Below, one piece after another: positions 30,570 through 38,110 of a stretch of 38,110 bases of DNA. The stretch spans positions 1-38,110 of the forward strand of contig JAJPIR010000137.1 in NCBI GenBank assembly GCA_021324675.1, written 5' to 3'. The position numbers and the translations under genes are program-made. The stretch is from Actinomycetota bacterium. Lineage in GTDB: Bacteria; Actinomycetota; Actinomycetes; Mycobacteriales; Pseudonocardiaceae. A model generated the notes under the pieces. It saw only the letters and a program-made list of their open reading frames with translations. It was not told the origin of the DNA and searched no databases. Position 1 is the first letter of the stretch, and every line of letters begins with the position of its first letter.

Positions 30570-31658
30570 GCCATGATCTCCCCCAGCGACAGCGCAGCCC
30601 TGCCGACCACCGGCGACACCGCGCAAAGCACTGTTCCTGAGCAGCTGCGACTGGCACCCGGCCGGGTCGTCCTGTGGCGCTCCCCCACCTGCCTGCAGCT
30701 CGGGCTGGATCCTCAGCGCGCCATGGTCCTCGACGAACTGCCCGAACCGCTGGCCGCACTGCTCAAACGGATGGACGGCGTGTGTAGCACCACCGAACTG
30801 CTCGACGAGGCGCAAGCGACCGGATTCTCCCGCCGCGAAGCTCTCACGATGCTCGCCGAGTTGCACCGGTGCGGTCTGGTGCAGGACGCAACAGCGGCCG
30901 ATCCCAGCCGGCCGGGATGGCACCGGCTAGCGCTCGCCGCTGAAGCCGCCAGCTGGTCCATCCACAGCGGTCGCCCGACTCGCCACGTCCTGCGGCAGCG
31001 GCGCAGTGCGGTGGTACGAGTGATGGGGTCCGGCCGGGTCGGGGTTGCAGTGGCGACTGCACTGGCCGCCGCCGGAGTCGGGCACGTTGTGGTGCACGCC
31101 ACGGGCACGGTCAGCGCCGCAGATCTGGGCACTGGCTACCTTCCCGACGACCTCGGTCGACCTCGCGCCGCTGCGGCTGCTGACGCCCTGCGCCGCGCCT
31201 GCCCGGAGGTGGTCGTTGCGGCACGTCGCCGGCCCGATCTGATTGTGCTGACCGACATGGTGGTGCCTGAACCCACCGTGGTGACCGAACTGCTGGGTAG
31301 CCGGATTCCCCATCTGGTCGGCTACGCCCACGAGGGGATGGCGGCGGTGGGCCCGCTGGTGTGGCCTGGCCGCACCAGCTGCCTGCGCTGCGCCGACTTG
31401 CACCGTGCGGACACCGACCCCGCGTGGCCGAAACTCGCCGCGCAGCTCGCCGGGCAGAGCCCGACCGCAGGACTGGCCTGCACCCAGCTTGCTGCTGCGC
31501 TGACCGCCGAGCAGGTGTTGGCCATGCTCGCCGGACCACAATCCGGTCTTCCGGTCCCTCCCACCTGGGGTGCGGTCCTCCAGCTTGACCCGGTACGCGG
31601 CAGCTTCGCGTGCCTGCCCCGGCCAGCTCATCCGCGCTGTGGCTGCGGCGCCAGATGA
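30570..31658 (+). CDS. ThiF/TOMM leader-binding-like protein
   Basis: 362 residues from ATG 30570 (ISPSDSAALPTTGDTAQS), with ATG 30561 also possible. The N-terminal 100 residues have the winged-helix look of a peptide-binding (RRE-like) domain: LDELPEPLAALLKRMDGVCS, TTELLDEAQATGFSRREALT. The middle is an E1/ThiF-type Rossmann fold, RVMGSGRVGVAVATALAAAG, VGHVVVHATGTVSAADLGTG, without the full ATP-binding Arg finger. The C-terminal part has the zinc cysteines TSCLRCADLHR and RCGCGAR. It is the Rv3196-like gene of this conserved neighbourhood. No ribosomal-peptide precursor or cyclodehydratase is nearby, so a real TOMM role is doubtful. It is followed 65 bp later by the ABC1 kinase. Confidence 0.8.
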   Translation, partial: AMISPSDSAALPTTGDTAQSTVPEQLRLAPGRVVLWRSPTCLQLGLDPQRAMVLDELPEPLAALLKRMDGVCSTTELLDEAQATGFSRREALTMLAELHRCGLVQDATAADPSRPGWHRLALAAEAASWSIHSGRPTRHVLRQRRSAVVRVMGSGRVGVAVATALAAAGVGHVVVHATGTVSAADLGTGYLPDDLGRPRAAAAADALRRACPEVVVAARRRPDLIVLTDMVVPEPTVVTELLGSRIPHLVGYAHEGMAAVGPLVWPGRTSCLRCADLHRADTDPAWPKLAAQLAGQSPTAGLACTQLAAALTAEQVLAMLAGPQSGLPVPPTWGAVLQLDPVRGSFACLPRPAHPRCGCGAR

Positions 31659-31723
31659 GGTGACGGTCTGCTACCAGACGCGGTGTTACGCAGAATAAGC
31701 GGGGGAAGGAGACAATCGTCGCT

Positions 31724-33034
31724 GTGACCGAAATCCCGCGCCGAGCGACGCAGCGCACCGCCCGGCTAGCGAGCCTCCCGCTGGGAGTGGCTGGAAGGGT
31801 TGCTGCCGGCTGGGGTAAGCGGCTAGTCGGGCACGACGCGGATGACGTCAATGCGCAGCTGTCCGCGCGCACCGCTGAGCAGTTGTTCTCCGTGCTCGGT
31901 GAGCTCAAGGGCGGCGCGATGAAGTTCGGGCAGGCGCTGAGCGTGTTCGAGGCGGCGATTCCTGACCAACTGGCCGCGCCGTACCGCGAGGCCTTGACCA
32001 AACTGCAATCAGAAGCGCCTCCGATGTCGCCGCAATCGGTACGACGGATGCTCGACGAGCAACTCGGCACGGGGTGGCGACGCCGCTTCGCCGATTTCTC
32101 GGATGAGCCGGCCGCCGCGGCCAGCATCGGCCAAGTCCATCGCGCGGTGTGGCATGACGGTCGTGAGGTTGCCGTCAAAGTGCAGTATCCAGGTGCCGAC
32201 GAGGCACTGCGATCGGATTTGCGGCAGTTGCAAAGGTTCAGTCGGTTTTTCCAGGCGATCGTACCGGGCCTGGAAGTCAAACCATTGCTGAGCGAGTTGC
32301 GCGACCGGATGGTGGAGGAACTGGATTATCGTGACGAGGCGAACAACCAGCGGGTGTTCGCCGCGGCGTTTCGTGGCCATCCCGACATCACTGTCCCCGC
32401 GATCGTGGCCAGCGCTCCAAAGGTGATCGTTTCGGAGTGGATTAACGGCGTTCCGATGGCACAAATCATCCGCAGCGGCTCACGAGCCGAACGAGATGAT
32501 ATCGGGACCAAGCTGTCACTGTTTCATTCCTGCTCGCCCGCTGTTACCGGGCTGCTGCATGCAGACCCCCATCCGGGAAACTTCGTACGCCTAGACGACG
32601 GGCGGCTGGGCGTGCTGGACTTTGGCGCTGCGGCGAAACTGCCTGGCGGCGCCCCTCGCACTCTCGGGGTGGCAATCCGGTTAGCAGTCGAGGAACGCTC
32701 CGCCGAGCTGCTTGAATTGCTGCGCAAGGAGGGCTTTGTACGACCGGGAATGCAGCTGCGGGCCGAGGATGTGCTCGCTTACCTCGGCCCATTCGCCGAT
32801 CCGGTCCGCACCGAGACGTTCCATTTCACTCGCGCCTGGATGCAAGCTCAGGCTGAGCGGGTCGGCGATTTCTCAGGCCCTGATTTCCGTACTGGGCGGG
32901 CATTAAATCTGCCGCCGAGCTACCTGCTTATCCACCGGGTGAGCACTGGAACATTCGGGGTGCTATGCCAGCTGGATGCAACCGTGCCATTACGTGGCAT
33001 TACGCAGCGCTGGCAACCAGGCTTCGCGAACTGA
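31724..33034 (+). CDS. ABC1/AarF/UbiB-type atypical kinase
   Basis: 436 residues from GTG 31724; GGAAGGAGA lies about 11 bases upstream. All family motifs are present: KxGQ segment GGAMKFGQALSVFEAAIPDQ, Ala-rich loop PAAAASIGQVHRAVW, lysine AVKVQYPG, KxGQ-interacting EELDYRDEANNQ, catalytic loop LLHADPHPGNFVRL and metal-binding VLDFGAAAKL. No C-terminal membrane helices are obvious. The family is ATPase/kinase-like and supports lipid or quinone metabolism (UbiB, COQ8). In actinobacteria this is the Rv3197 position, next to whiB7, where a link to macrolide-type drug tolerance has been proposed. It looks functional. Confidence 0.93.
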   Translation: MTEIPRRATQRTARLASLPLGVAGRVAAGWGKRLVGHDADDVNAQLSARTAEQLFSVLGELKGGAMKFGQALSVFEAAIPDQLAAPYREALTKLQSEAPPMSPQSVRRMLDEQLGTGWRRRFADFSDEPAAAASIGQVHRAVWHDGREVAVKVQYPGADEALRSDLRQLQRFSRFFQAIVPGLEVKPLLSELRDRMVEELDYRDEANNQRVFAAAFRGHPDITVPAIVASAPKVIVSEWINGVPMAQIIRSGSRAERDDIGTKLSLFHSCSPAVTGLLHADPHPGNFVRLDDGRLGVLDFGAAAKLPGGAPRTLGVAIRLAVEERSAELLELLRKEGFVRPGMQLRAEDVLAYLGPFADPVRTETFHFTRAWMQAQAERVGDFSGPDFRTGRALNLPPSYLLIHRVSTGTFGVLCQLDATVPLRGITQRWQPGFAN

Positions 33035-33068
33035 ACTGCCCCCTTTCCTGCCCTTTCTTCGCCCTTCT

Positions 33069-33127
33069 CGACATGGAGCCGTACCAGGCTAGAACAGCCC
33101 TCGATAATTCGATAGGGCTCCATGTCG
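33069..33127. terminator. inverted repeat between convergent genes
   Basis: CGACATGGAGCC (33069) and GGCTCCATGTCG (33116), perfect 12-bp arms with a 35-bp spacer, between the ABC1 kinase and the small minus-strand gene. Probably a bidirectional terminator. Confidence 0.5.
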
Positions 33128-33149
33128 GGCATCGACCCGGGTCGTAGGG

Positions 33150-33308
33150 CTAGAGGCGCTCGGCGGCGCGGCGGGCCCGCCGTTCTGCATAACGGGCCAA
33201 GCGCTGCCACCGGCGAGCCGTGGACAGCCTCCGGGCGGCCCGTTCCTGCCGAGCTTGGCGCTGATCATGGCGCATTCGATCGCGGGCAAGCACTTCGTAC
33301 AGCAACAT
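33150..33308 (-). CDS. small basic helical protein downstream of whiB7
   Basis: The 52-residue product from ATG 33308 has AGGAG six bases upstream. A longer frame to 33350 lacks such a site. MLLYEVLARDRMRHDQRQAR is followed by QERAARRLSTARRWQRLARY and AERRARRAAERL: one long arginine-rich amphipathic helix, no cysteine. Similar short Arg/Ala-rich proteins beginning MLLYExLAR are common in actinomycetes. It comes after whiB7 on the same strand, beyond the strong hairpin at 33390-33426. Nucleic-acid binding is plausible, nothing more. Confidence 0.65.
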   Translation of the reverse strand: MLLYEVLARDRMRHDQRQARQERAARRLSTARRWQRLARYAERRARRAAERL

Positions 33309-33389
33309 GGTGCGCTCCTGAAAGTCATGTGTTCGATCGGCAGCGGGCATGGCGACCGCGTGGTTGGTCGTCGTTGTGAGCAGCTGGGA

Positions 33390-33426
33390 CTGAGGTTGGG
33401 GGCTCTTGAAGAGCCCCCAACCTCAG
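33390..33426 (-). terminator. strong hairpin over the whiB7 stop codon
   Basis: Perfect 18-bp arms CTGAGGTTGGGGGCTCTT and AAGAGCCCCCAACCTCAG with a one-base centre. The whiB7 stop lies in its arm. It has no T-run but is stable enough to end or protect the transcript. Confidence 0.75.
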
Positions 33427-33818
33427 GCGGCGGTTCCCCGTGTGGCGCGCTCGCGCTCGGCACGCTCGCGCTCGGCACGCTCCCGCTCCAAGGCGGCCTT
33501 GCTGGGCCGGCCACGCGGGCGCTTGCGCGGGATGACAGCGCCGTGCTCGAAAATCTCGCCACCCCACACGCCCCATGGCTCTTGCCGGGACAGGGCGCTG
33601 TCCAGGCAGGCGAGCCTGATCGGGCATTCCGTGCACAGCTGCTTGGCCTGTTCCAGCTCAGCGGGTGATTCCGCGAACCAGAGATCCGGGTTGTGGTGTG
33701 AGCGGCAGGGCAAGGTCTCCGACCCGGACGGCACCGTATCGAACAGGTGGGCCAGCTCTGCGCTACCTAGCAGATCGGGCAACGCTCCGCCGTCCAGCGG
33801 GACGGTCGCGGTCAACAC
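33423..33818 (-). CDS. whiB7: WhiB7-type redox-sensing transcription activator
   Basis: 131 residues from GTG 33818 (LTATVPLDGGALPDLLGSA); GAGGAGAG is upstream. Cluster ligands: LPCRSHHNPDLWF, then KQLCTECPIRLACLDSAL (C...CxxCx5C). After that come the WhiB signature PWGVWGGEIFEHGAVIPRKR and the AT-hook RGRPSK that sets WhiB7 apart from other Wbl proteins. WhiB7 binds the sigma-A region 4 and activates intrinsic resistance genes after ribosome-targeting stress. The C-terminus is extended compared with the 92-residue M. tuberculosis protein by a repetitive RERAERERAERERA tail encoded by 15-bp tandem repeats. A complete regulatory leader lies upstream. Confidence 0.93.
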   Translation of the reverse strand: MLTATVPLDGGALPDLLGSAELAHLFDTVPSGSETLPCRSHHNPDLWFAESPAELEQAKQLCTECPIRLACLDSALSRQEPWGVWGGEIFEHGAVIPRKRPRGRPSKAALERERAERERAERERATRGTAA

Positions 33819-33870
33819 TTGTCTCTCCTCCTCGGTGCCGGCCCGCCGCGGGATGAGTGCCTCGCAAACG

Positions 33871-33913
33871 CACCGAGGCCGCGGATCCCGCTGCGGGGTC
33901 CGCGGCCTCGGTG
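33871..33913 (-). terminator. attenuator-like hairpin in the whiB7 leader
   Basis: CACCGAGGCCGCGGATCCC (33871) pairs over 19 positions, with one G-U, with GGGGTCCGCGGCCTCGGTG (33895) around a five-base loop. On the coding strand a short CGTTTG follows. It lies between the upstream ORF stop and the whiB7 start, the position where whiB7 attenuators are known in mycobacteria. Confidence 0.75.
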
Positions 33914-33937
33914 AGCCGGATGTCGCTGGCTCGGGGA

Positions 33938-34150
33938 TCAAGGCTCCGATGCGGACTTGTGCAGGCGGTCGGTAGCGGGCAGATCACTGCCAATCAGGTT
34001 GATGAGGACGGGGTGGAAGGGACGCTCAGCGAGCAGCCAGCGCGCGCTCATCGGCGCGGTCCGCGGACGCTTGGACTGAATGCCCCCAGGCACAGCGACG
34101 AGCCCGAACTGGGGGAAGTAACGGGCACCGATGGTCGTGTTCGTCTCCAT
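33938..34150 (-). CDS. upstream ORF in the whiB7 leader
   Basis: ATG 34150 has a nearly perfect ribosome binding site (AAGGAGGA, seven bases upstream) and opens a 70-codon frame: METNTTIGARYFPQFGLVAV, PGGIQSKRPRTAP, MSARWLLAERPFHPVLINL, IGSDLPATDRLHKSASEP. An inner ATG at 34051 would give a 37-residue version. The peptide has no conserved domain. Its location 25 bp before the attenuator hairpin suggests a translation-sensing leader: stalled or slow ribosomes on it would stop the hairpin from forming and let transcription reach whiB7. This is known in principle for whiB7/wblC; for this sequence it is inference. Confidence 0.65.
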   Translation of the reverse strand: METNTTIGARYFPQFGLVAVPGGIQSKRPRTAPMSARWLLAERPFHPVLINLIGSDLPATDRLHKSASEP

Positions 34151-34244
34151 CGGAACTCCTCCTTCCCGCCTGGCCCACGCGCAGTAGCTGGGCGATCCAC
34201 CCTGGTCAGCCGCCTACCACGACCGCTTCCAGGAAGTAGGAGCA

Positions 34245-34283
34245 AGGTTAGGACCCTGCTGATACACAGGCAACCGAATTATT
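34245..34283 (-). promoter_or_regulatory. whiB7 promoter with AT-rich WhiB7 site
   Basis: On the minus strand TTGCCT (34268-34273), 17 bp, TAACCT (34245-34250) form a sigma-A-type promoter. AATAATT (34277-34283) lies three bases upstream of the -35, the place where the WhiB7 AT-hook contacts DNA in autoregulated promoters. The resulting leader to GTG 33818 is about 420 nt. Confidence 0.75.
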
Positions 34284-34311
34284 CCGGAGAACTTTTCTTG
34301 CTCACGCCTGT

Positions 34312-36066
34312 TCACGTCCGGGCGGCGTAGGACCGTCCAGCCGTCACCGGTGCCAGGCCATGGAGAAACCGGCTGCGCTGCCGGGAAGGCCGCCCGCCCG
34401 GGCTTCGCGACAGCGCCCACGACAACGCAAGCCAGCGGCGCGCACGGGTCACTCCCACGTACAACAATCGGCGCTCCTCCTCCAGCGCAGCCTGGTCGCC
34501 GTCGGCGTATTGAATGGGCAGTGTGCCGTCGGCCAGCCCGACCAGGAAGACCGCATCCCATTCCAGCCCCTTGGCGGAGTGCAATGAGGCCAATGTCACA
34601 CCCTGTACCGCGGGGGGATGGGCAGCATCCGCGCGAGCGTCGAGCTCAGCGACGAACTGACCAAGATCAGCTAGGGGGATGCTTGCAGCAAGATCATCAG
34701 CCAGCTCGGCCAGCGCACGCAGCGACTCCCAACGGGTGCGGGCGGCACTGCCCGATGGTGGCTGCGCGGTAAGACCTTGCCGGGCCAGTACCGCCCGTAC
34801 GCTGGCACCTAGCCCGGCAGCTGGATCTCGGGTACCTGCCGCGGCGGCTGTCCGCAGCGCTCGGATCGCACTGCGGACTTCCAGACGGTGAAAAAAGCGC
34901 TCACCGCCACGGACCTGGAAGGGGATGCCCAGCGCATCCAAAGCCTGCTCGTACGCCTGCGACTGAGCGTTCACGCGGTACAGCACAGCAATCTGAGCCG
35001 CCGGGACACCCTTGCCCAACAAGCGCTCTATCGACTCGGCTACGGCGCTGGCCTCAGCGGGTTCGTCGTCGTGCTCGGTGAACGTCGGTTTCGGACCTGC
35101 TGGCTGCTGACCCTCTAACGGCAGCCGGGCACCAGCAGGGCGGCCGCGGGCGCTGGAGATCACCCGATTCGCCAGGGACACCACCTGAGGGGTGGAGCGG
35201 TAGTCGCGATGCAGCCGTACCGTGACCGCTTCGGGAAACCGTCGGCTGAACTCCAGGAGGAAACGAGACGTCGCACCGGCAAAGGAGTAGATGGTCTGGT
35301 TGACGTCACCCACCACGGTGAGGTCGTCACGGCCGCCCAGCCACGCATCGAGCACTCGCTGCTGCAGCGGAGTGACGTCTTGGTATTCGTCGATGACAAA
35401 GCAGCGGTAACGGTCCCGGAATTCCTGCGCTACATCCAGGTGCCCCTCCACGGCGGCTGCCGTGTGCAGCAGGATGTCGTCGAAGTCGAGCAGCTGGTTG
35501 CGGTTTTTCAGTTCCTCGTATCCGGCATACACCGCCGCGACCTGAGCTGCCGATGCCGGCGGCTGCCGCCGAGCCGCGGCCACGGCGGCTGGATACTGCG
35601 CCGGGCTGATCAAGTTCGCCTTGGCCCATTCGATCTCACCCGCGAAGTCCCGGACATCGTCGGCGCCGGTGGCCGCCCCCGTGCGCTGCGCGGCCTGGCC
35701 GACCAAGCGCGGCTTGTGCTCCAGCAGCGGCCACGGCTGGCCACCAACCACCCGGGGCCAGAAATAACGCAGCTGCCGCAGCGCTGCGGCATGGAAGGTA
35801 CGCGCCTGTACACCTCCCACGGCCAGATCACGTAGCCGGGTGCGCAGCTCCCCGGCCGCACGGGCGGTGAACGTCACGGCAAGCACCTGACCTGGCGCGA
35901 GATGGCCCGACCGGACCAACTGGGCGATCCGCCGGGTGATGGTGCGGGTCTTGCCGGTACCTGCGCCGGCCAGCACGCAGACCGGCCCGCGTGGCGCACA
36001 GACCGCGGCGCGCTGCTCTGCGTCAAGGCCGTTCAGCGGGTCCCGGTGCTCCCCCACGACCGGCAT
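34312..36066 (-). CDS. uvrD2: UvrD2-type ATP-dependent DNA helicase, short C-terminus
   Basis: 584 residues from ATG 36066 (GTG 36057 has better spacing to GGGAGG). Superfamily 1A motifs in order: Q-motif [12 protein letters not shown], Walker [24 protein letters not shown] in [49 protein letters not shown], motif [21 protein letters not shown] and motif [21 protein letters not shown]. The C-terminus stops after SRFLHGLAP about 20 residues later. Mycobacterial UvrD2 (about 700 residues) continues with a tetracysteine linker and an HRDC domain, and there is no space for these before the whiB7 promoter. The helicase core looks intact. Confidence 0.9.
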   Translation of the reverse strand: MPVVGEHRDPLNGLDAEQRAAVCAPRGPVCVLAGAGTGKTRTITRRIAQLVRSGHLAPGQVLAVTFTARAAGELRTRLRDLAVGGVQARTFHAAALRQLRYFWPRVVGGQPWPLLEHKPRLVGQAAQRTGAATGADDVRDFAGEIEWAKANLISPAQYPAAVAAARRQPPASAAQVAAVYAGYEELKNRNQLLDFDDILLHTAAAVEGHLDVAQEFRDRYRCFVIDEYQDVTPLQQRVLDAWLGGRDDLTVVGDVNQTIYSFAGATSRFLLEFSRRFPEAVTVRLHRDYRSTPQVVSLANRVISSARGRPAGARLPLEGQQPAGPKPTFTEHDDEPAEASAVAESIERLLGKGVPAAQIAVLYRVNAQSQAYEQALDALGIPFQVRGGERFFHRLEVRSAIRALRTAAAAGTRDPAAGLGASVRAVLARQGLTAQPPSGSAARTRWESLRALAELADDLAASIPLADLGQFVAELDARADAAHPPAVQGVTLASLHSAKGLEWDAVFLVGLADGTLPIQYADGDQAALEEERRLLYVGVTRARRWLALSWALSRSPGGRPSRQRSRFLHGLAPVTAGRSYAART

Positions 36067-36117
36067 CCTCCCAGAGCCACCCGACGGTCAGGAACATTGC
36101 GCAAGGTTTCCCGGTTG

Positions 36118-36366
36118 ATGCTCACCGTGAACGACGTGACGATGTACTCGACGGTGTGGTGCGGCTACTGCCGGCGGCTCAAGGCGCAACTAACTCGCGC
36201 GGGCATCGCCTTTCGAGAGGTGGACATCGAACACGACGCGGCGGCCGCTGCGTTCGTGGCAGGCGTCAACGGGGGCAACCAGACGGTGCCGACCGTGCTG
36301 TTGCCAAACGGCTCGGTCCTGACCAACCCGACCATCGATGAGATCATCGCGGCTACGCCCGCCTAG
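36118..36366 (+). CDS. mrx1: mycoredoxin (glutaredoxin-like)
   Basis: 82 residues from ATG 36118 (MLTVNDVTMYSTVWCGYCRR). It is a thioredoxin-fold reductase with the redox pair WCGYC, then AFREVDIEHDAAAAAFVAGV, NGGNQTVPTVLLPNGSVLTN with the cis-proline TVPT, and IDEIIAATPA. Mycoredoxins use mycothiol to reduce mixed disulfides. The position beside uvrD2 equals Rv3198A (Mrx1). Divergent from uvrD2, 51 bp apart. Confidence 0.92.
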   Translation: MLTVNDVTMYSTVWCGYCRRLKAQLTRAGIAFREVDIEHDAAAAAFVAGVNGGNQTVPTVLLPNGSVLTNPTIDEIIAATPA

Positions 36367-36447
36367 CCTTCACCCTGCCGGAAGTCGGCCACGAAGCGTT
36401 ATGATTGCCCGCGTGCTTGGTCGGTAAGCGGCTGACGCGGGGGCGGT

Positions 36448-36651
36448 GTGCCAGTGAGAATCAGGGACCGGAAACGGTGGGAACGAGAGCTCACTGACCA
36501 CATGCGGCGCCACGCCGCTGATCTCCATCCCGTATCCCGGCCGCGGACCCAGGCTGGAATGTGGATGACCGCCCCGCGGCTCATCCTCTGGACGCTTATG
36601 GTCGTGATCATCACGAGTGTGGGCTGGGCAGTCGGTCTTTACCTTTTCTGA
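36448..36651 (+). CDS. small single-helix membrane protein
   Basis: 67 residues from GTG 36448 (MPVRIRDRKRWERELTDHMR). A basic, helical cytosolic half (RRHAADLHPVSRPRTQAG) is followed by one C-terminal transmembrane helix, LILWTLMVVIITSVGWAVGL. The positive-inside layout suggests a type with a cytosolic N-terminus. It has no recognised family. Composition and the GTG context are reasonable, and it sits between mycoredoxin and the M16 peptidase, convergent with the latter. Confidence 0.55.
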   Translation: MPVRIRDRKRWERELTDHMRRHAADLHPVSRPRTQAGMWMTAPRLILWTLMVVIITSVGWAVGLYLF

Positions 36652-36678
36652 TGCGATGAAGGAGCGGAGCACGCCGGG

Positions 36679-38043
36679 TCACGGCAGTTCCACGCCACCC
36701 AACCCGGCCAGCGGATCGGCCAGCCGCTTGGCGTCACCCACCACGACACCGGTGAACCGGTTGGGAGCGAAGAAATGCACTGCGGCTTCGGCTACTTGAG
36801 CGGTCGTGACGGCTCGTAGCCGGCTTGGGTGGTTGAGCAGCCAGTCGAGGTCCAGGCCAAGGCTGGCCAAGGTGACCAGCTGGCCGGCCAGGCCTCGCTG
36901 AGATGCCAAATTGATGGTCAGCGATCCGATCGCGTAGTGGCGAGCGCTGTCTACTTCGGCCTCGTCGGGCGGCGCAACGGTCATCCGGCCCAGCTCGTAG
37001 CGGGTCTCCAGCAGTGCGGCCGCGGTGACCTCGTTTGCTGTGTCGGCCTCGGCAACCAATGTGGCCCCGGAGGAGGTGAACTCCAGGCCGCAGTGTGCGC
37101 TGTAGGTGTAACCCTTGTCCTCGCGGATGTTCTCCACCCAGCGGGACGAGAAGTACCCACCGAACACCAGGTTTGCCAGCTGCAACGCTGGATAGCGTTC
37201 ATCGTCACGCGACACCGCCTGCGCGGACAGGCGCAGCTGGGACTGCACTGCACCGTCGCGGTGCACCAGGAGCACATCAGCGGGGCTTACCGGCGGCAGC
37301 GGCGCTAGCCCGACGGCGGGGTGGTCAGACTGCCAGCCCGTCAGCATTGATGCGGCCGATTCGACTGCGCGATCGGGCACGATGTCGCCCACAAGCACCA
37401 GCACGGCGCCGCGAGGCACCACCGAACGGCGGTGGAGGGCACGAACGGCGGACGGCGTCACGGTGGCGACGTCGTCAGGCTCCGGCCATTCCCGGGCGAA
37501 CGGGTGATTGCCATAGCGGCGTCGCTGCAGCGCCTCCCGGGCGATCACCTGCGGCCTCGACTTGCTCAGTGTCAGGCGCTCCACCAAGCGGTCCCGTTCC
37601 CGGATCACCTCGGGGCTGGCGTACGCGGCCTCCCTGAGCGCGTCACCGAGCACATCAAAAGCCACATCCCACCCGCCGGCCAGCGCTGATCCCGACACGG
37701 ACAGGTGCTCAGGATCAACTGTCGCCGACAGCTCACCGCCGACGGCGGCAAGGACCTTGTCGATGGCGAACCGGTCCCGCCGCGGCGTGCCTTGCAGCAG
37801 CGTGGCGCCCAGCAACTCGGCATGGGCCGCGTGCGTGCTCTGCGTACCGCCAAAAGGGATCCTCAACCGCAGTTCGACCATCGGCACCGCGGGCCGTCGC
37901 ACCGCGATGACTCGCAGACCGTTGTCCAGCACGGTATCCACAGCCGAGGGTGCGCTGGGGGTGCGTGGCGGGCCCAATGGCGGCAACGGACGCGGCCCTA
38001 GCTCAGTACTGCCGATCTGCTCGGCGGTGCGGTGCGGCATCAC
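36679..38043 (-). CDS. M16-family peptidase-like protein, non-catalytic type
   Basis: 454 residues from ATG-ATG at 38043/38040, with GGGGAGG upstream. M16 fold features are clear: VLDNGLRVIAVRRPAVPMVE, a Gly-rich AAVGGELSATVDPEHLSVSG, VPRGAVLVLVGDI, FGGYFSSRWVENIREDKGYT, YSAHCGLEFTSSGATLVAEA. At the place of the inverted zinc motif HxxEH the sequence is THAAHAELLGATL, which lacks the glutamate-histidine pair, so it is likely the non-catalytic partner of an active M16 subunit. Such subunits are encoded in tandem in actinobacteria, and the catalytic partner would be expected upstream, to the right of the window. Confidence 0.88.
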   Translation of the reverse strand: MMPHRTAEQIGSTELGPRPLPPLGPPRTPSAPSAVDTVLDNGLRVIAVRRPAVPMVELRLRIPFGGTQSTHAAHAELLGATLLQGTPRRDRFAIDKVLAAVGGELSATVDPEHLSVSGSALAGGWDVAFDVLGDALREAAYASPEVIRERDRLVERLTLSKSRPQVIAREALQRRRYGNHPFAREWPEPDDVATVTPSAVRALHRRSVVPRGAVLVLVGDIVPDRAVESAASMLTGWQSDHPAVGLAPLPPVSPADVLLVHRDGAVQSQLRLSAQAVSRDDERYPALQLANLVFGGYFSSRWVENIREDKGYTYSAHCGLEFTSSGATLVAEADTANEVTAAALLETRYELGRMTVAPPDEAEVDSARHYAIGSLTINLASQRGLAGQLVTLASLGLDLDWLLNHPSRLRAVTTAQVAEAAVHFFAPNRFTGVVVGDAKRLADPLAGLGGVELP

Positions 38044-38052
38044 GCCTCCCCT

Positions 38053-38110
38053 ACCGAAGAACCGCTTGCGGGTTCGAGCATTTGCACCGAAGAACCGCTT
38101 GCGGGTTCGA
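38053..38110. repeat. 33-bp-period tandem repeat at the window edge
   Basis: A 25-bp unit (ACCGAAGAACCGC then TTGCGGGTTCGA) occurs at 38053-38077 and 38086-38110 and is cut by the window end. Each unit holds the small hairpin GAACCGC-TT-GCGGGTTC. Confidence 0.7.

Noticed and set aside
30570-31658. Part of a thiazole/oxazole-modified peptide (TOMM) biosynthesis cluster
   Set aside because: No precursor peptide, YcaO cyclodehydratase or dehydrogenase is present, and the gene sits in a conserved housekeeping neighbourhood.

Overview
The window is a GC-rich actinomycete chromosome segment. The right third (about 24.3-38.1 kb) keeps the conserved actinobacterial order UPF0182 membrane protein / PPA1309 protein / PDZ-Lon protease / DUF2342 zinc protease / ThiF-like protein / ABC1 kinase / whiB7 / uvrD2 / mycoredoxin, which parallels M. 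tuberculosis Rv3193c-Rv3198A. This fits Pseudonocardiales, Mycobacteriales or a relative; the genus cannot be named from the sequence.

The left two thirds (1-24.2 kb) is a tandem pile-up of decayed integrative elements at the 3' end of one initiator tRNA gene, tRNA-fMet(CAU), at 24182-24258 on the minus strand. Partial copies of the tRNA 3' half recur at 2183, 7960 and 13944 and divide the region into islands E1 (left of 2183, cut by the window edge), E2 (2.2-8.0 kb), E3 (8.0-14.0 kb) and E4 (14.0-24.2 kb). Each attachment copy is preceded by the same module: the 3' end of a tyrosine integrase gene, a hairpin terminator, then the tRNA-derived core. No integrase is full length. E1 and E4 keep only the tail, E2 has a catalytic domain with a frameshift, and E3 has an open catalytic domain without its N-terminus. 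E4 also holds a remnant of a RepSA-type replication initiator, which points to pSAM2-like actinomycete integrative and conjugative elements (AICEs). Pairs of short GGTNAC-like repeats exactly 12 bp apart lie beside the att copies and are candidate integrase arm sites.

The cargo is mixed. E1 has a membrane-anchored lectin-like protein. E2 has an MpaB-type oxygenase and an O-methyltransferase among fragments of queA, a flavoprotein and an older integrase. E3 has several uncharacterised actinobacterial proteins, two of them frameshifted, and an orphan DUF397 protein. E4 has four consecutive NTF2-fold (SnoaL-like) genes, a truncated methyltransferase, an ICMT-like methyltransferase, a frameshifted pentapeptide-repeat protein, and an XRE regulator followed by two small cysteine-containing proteins, the last fused to an integrase tail. 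Transposon debris (IS256 family, and IS6-like ends) lies at the left end of E4.

In the core part, whiB7 (33423-33818) has a complete regulatory leader: a sigma-A-type promoter with an AT-rich block just upstream of the -35, an upstream ORF with a strong ribosome binding site, and a large attenuator-like hairpin. The neighbouring UvrD2 ends early, without room for the usual C-terminal HRDC region. A nested palindrome built from DnaA-box-like sequences lies between the zinc protease and the ThiF-like gene.
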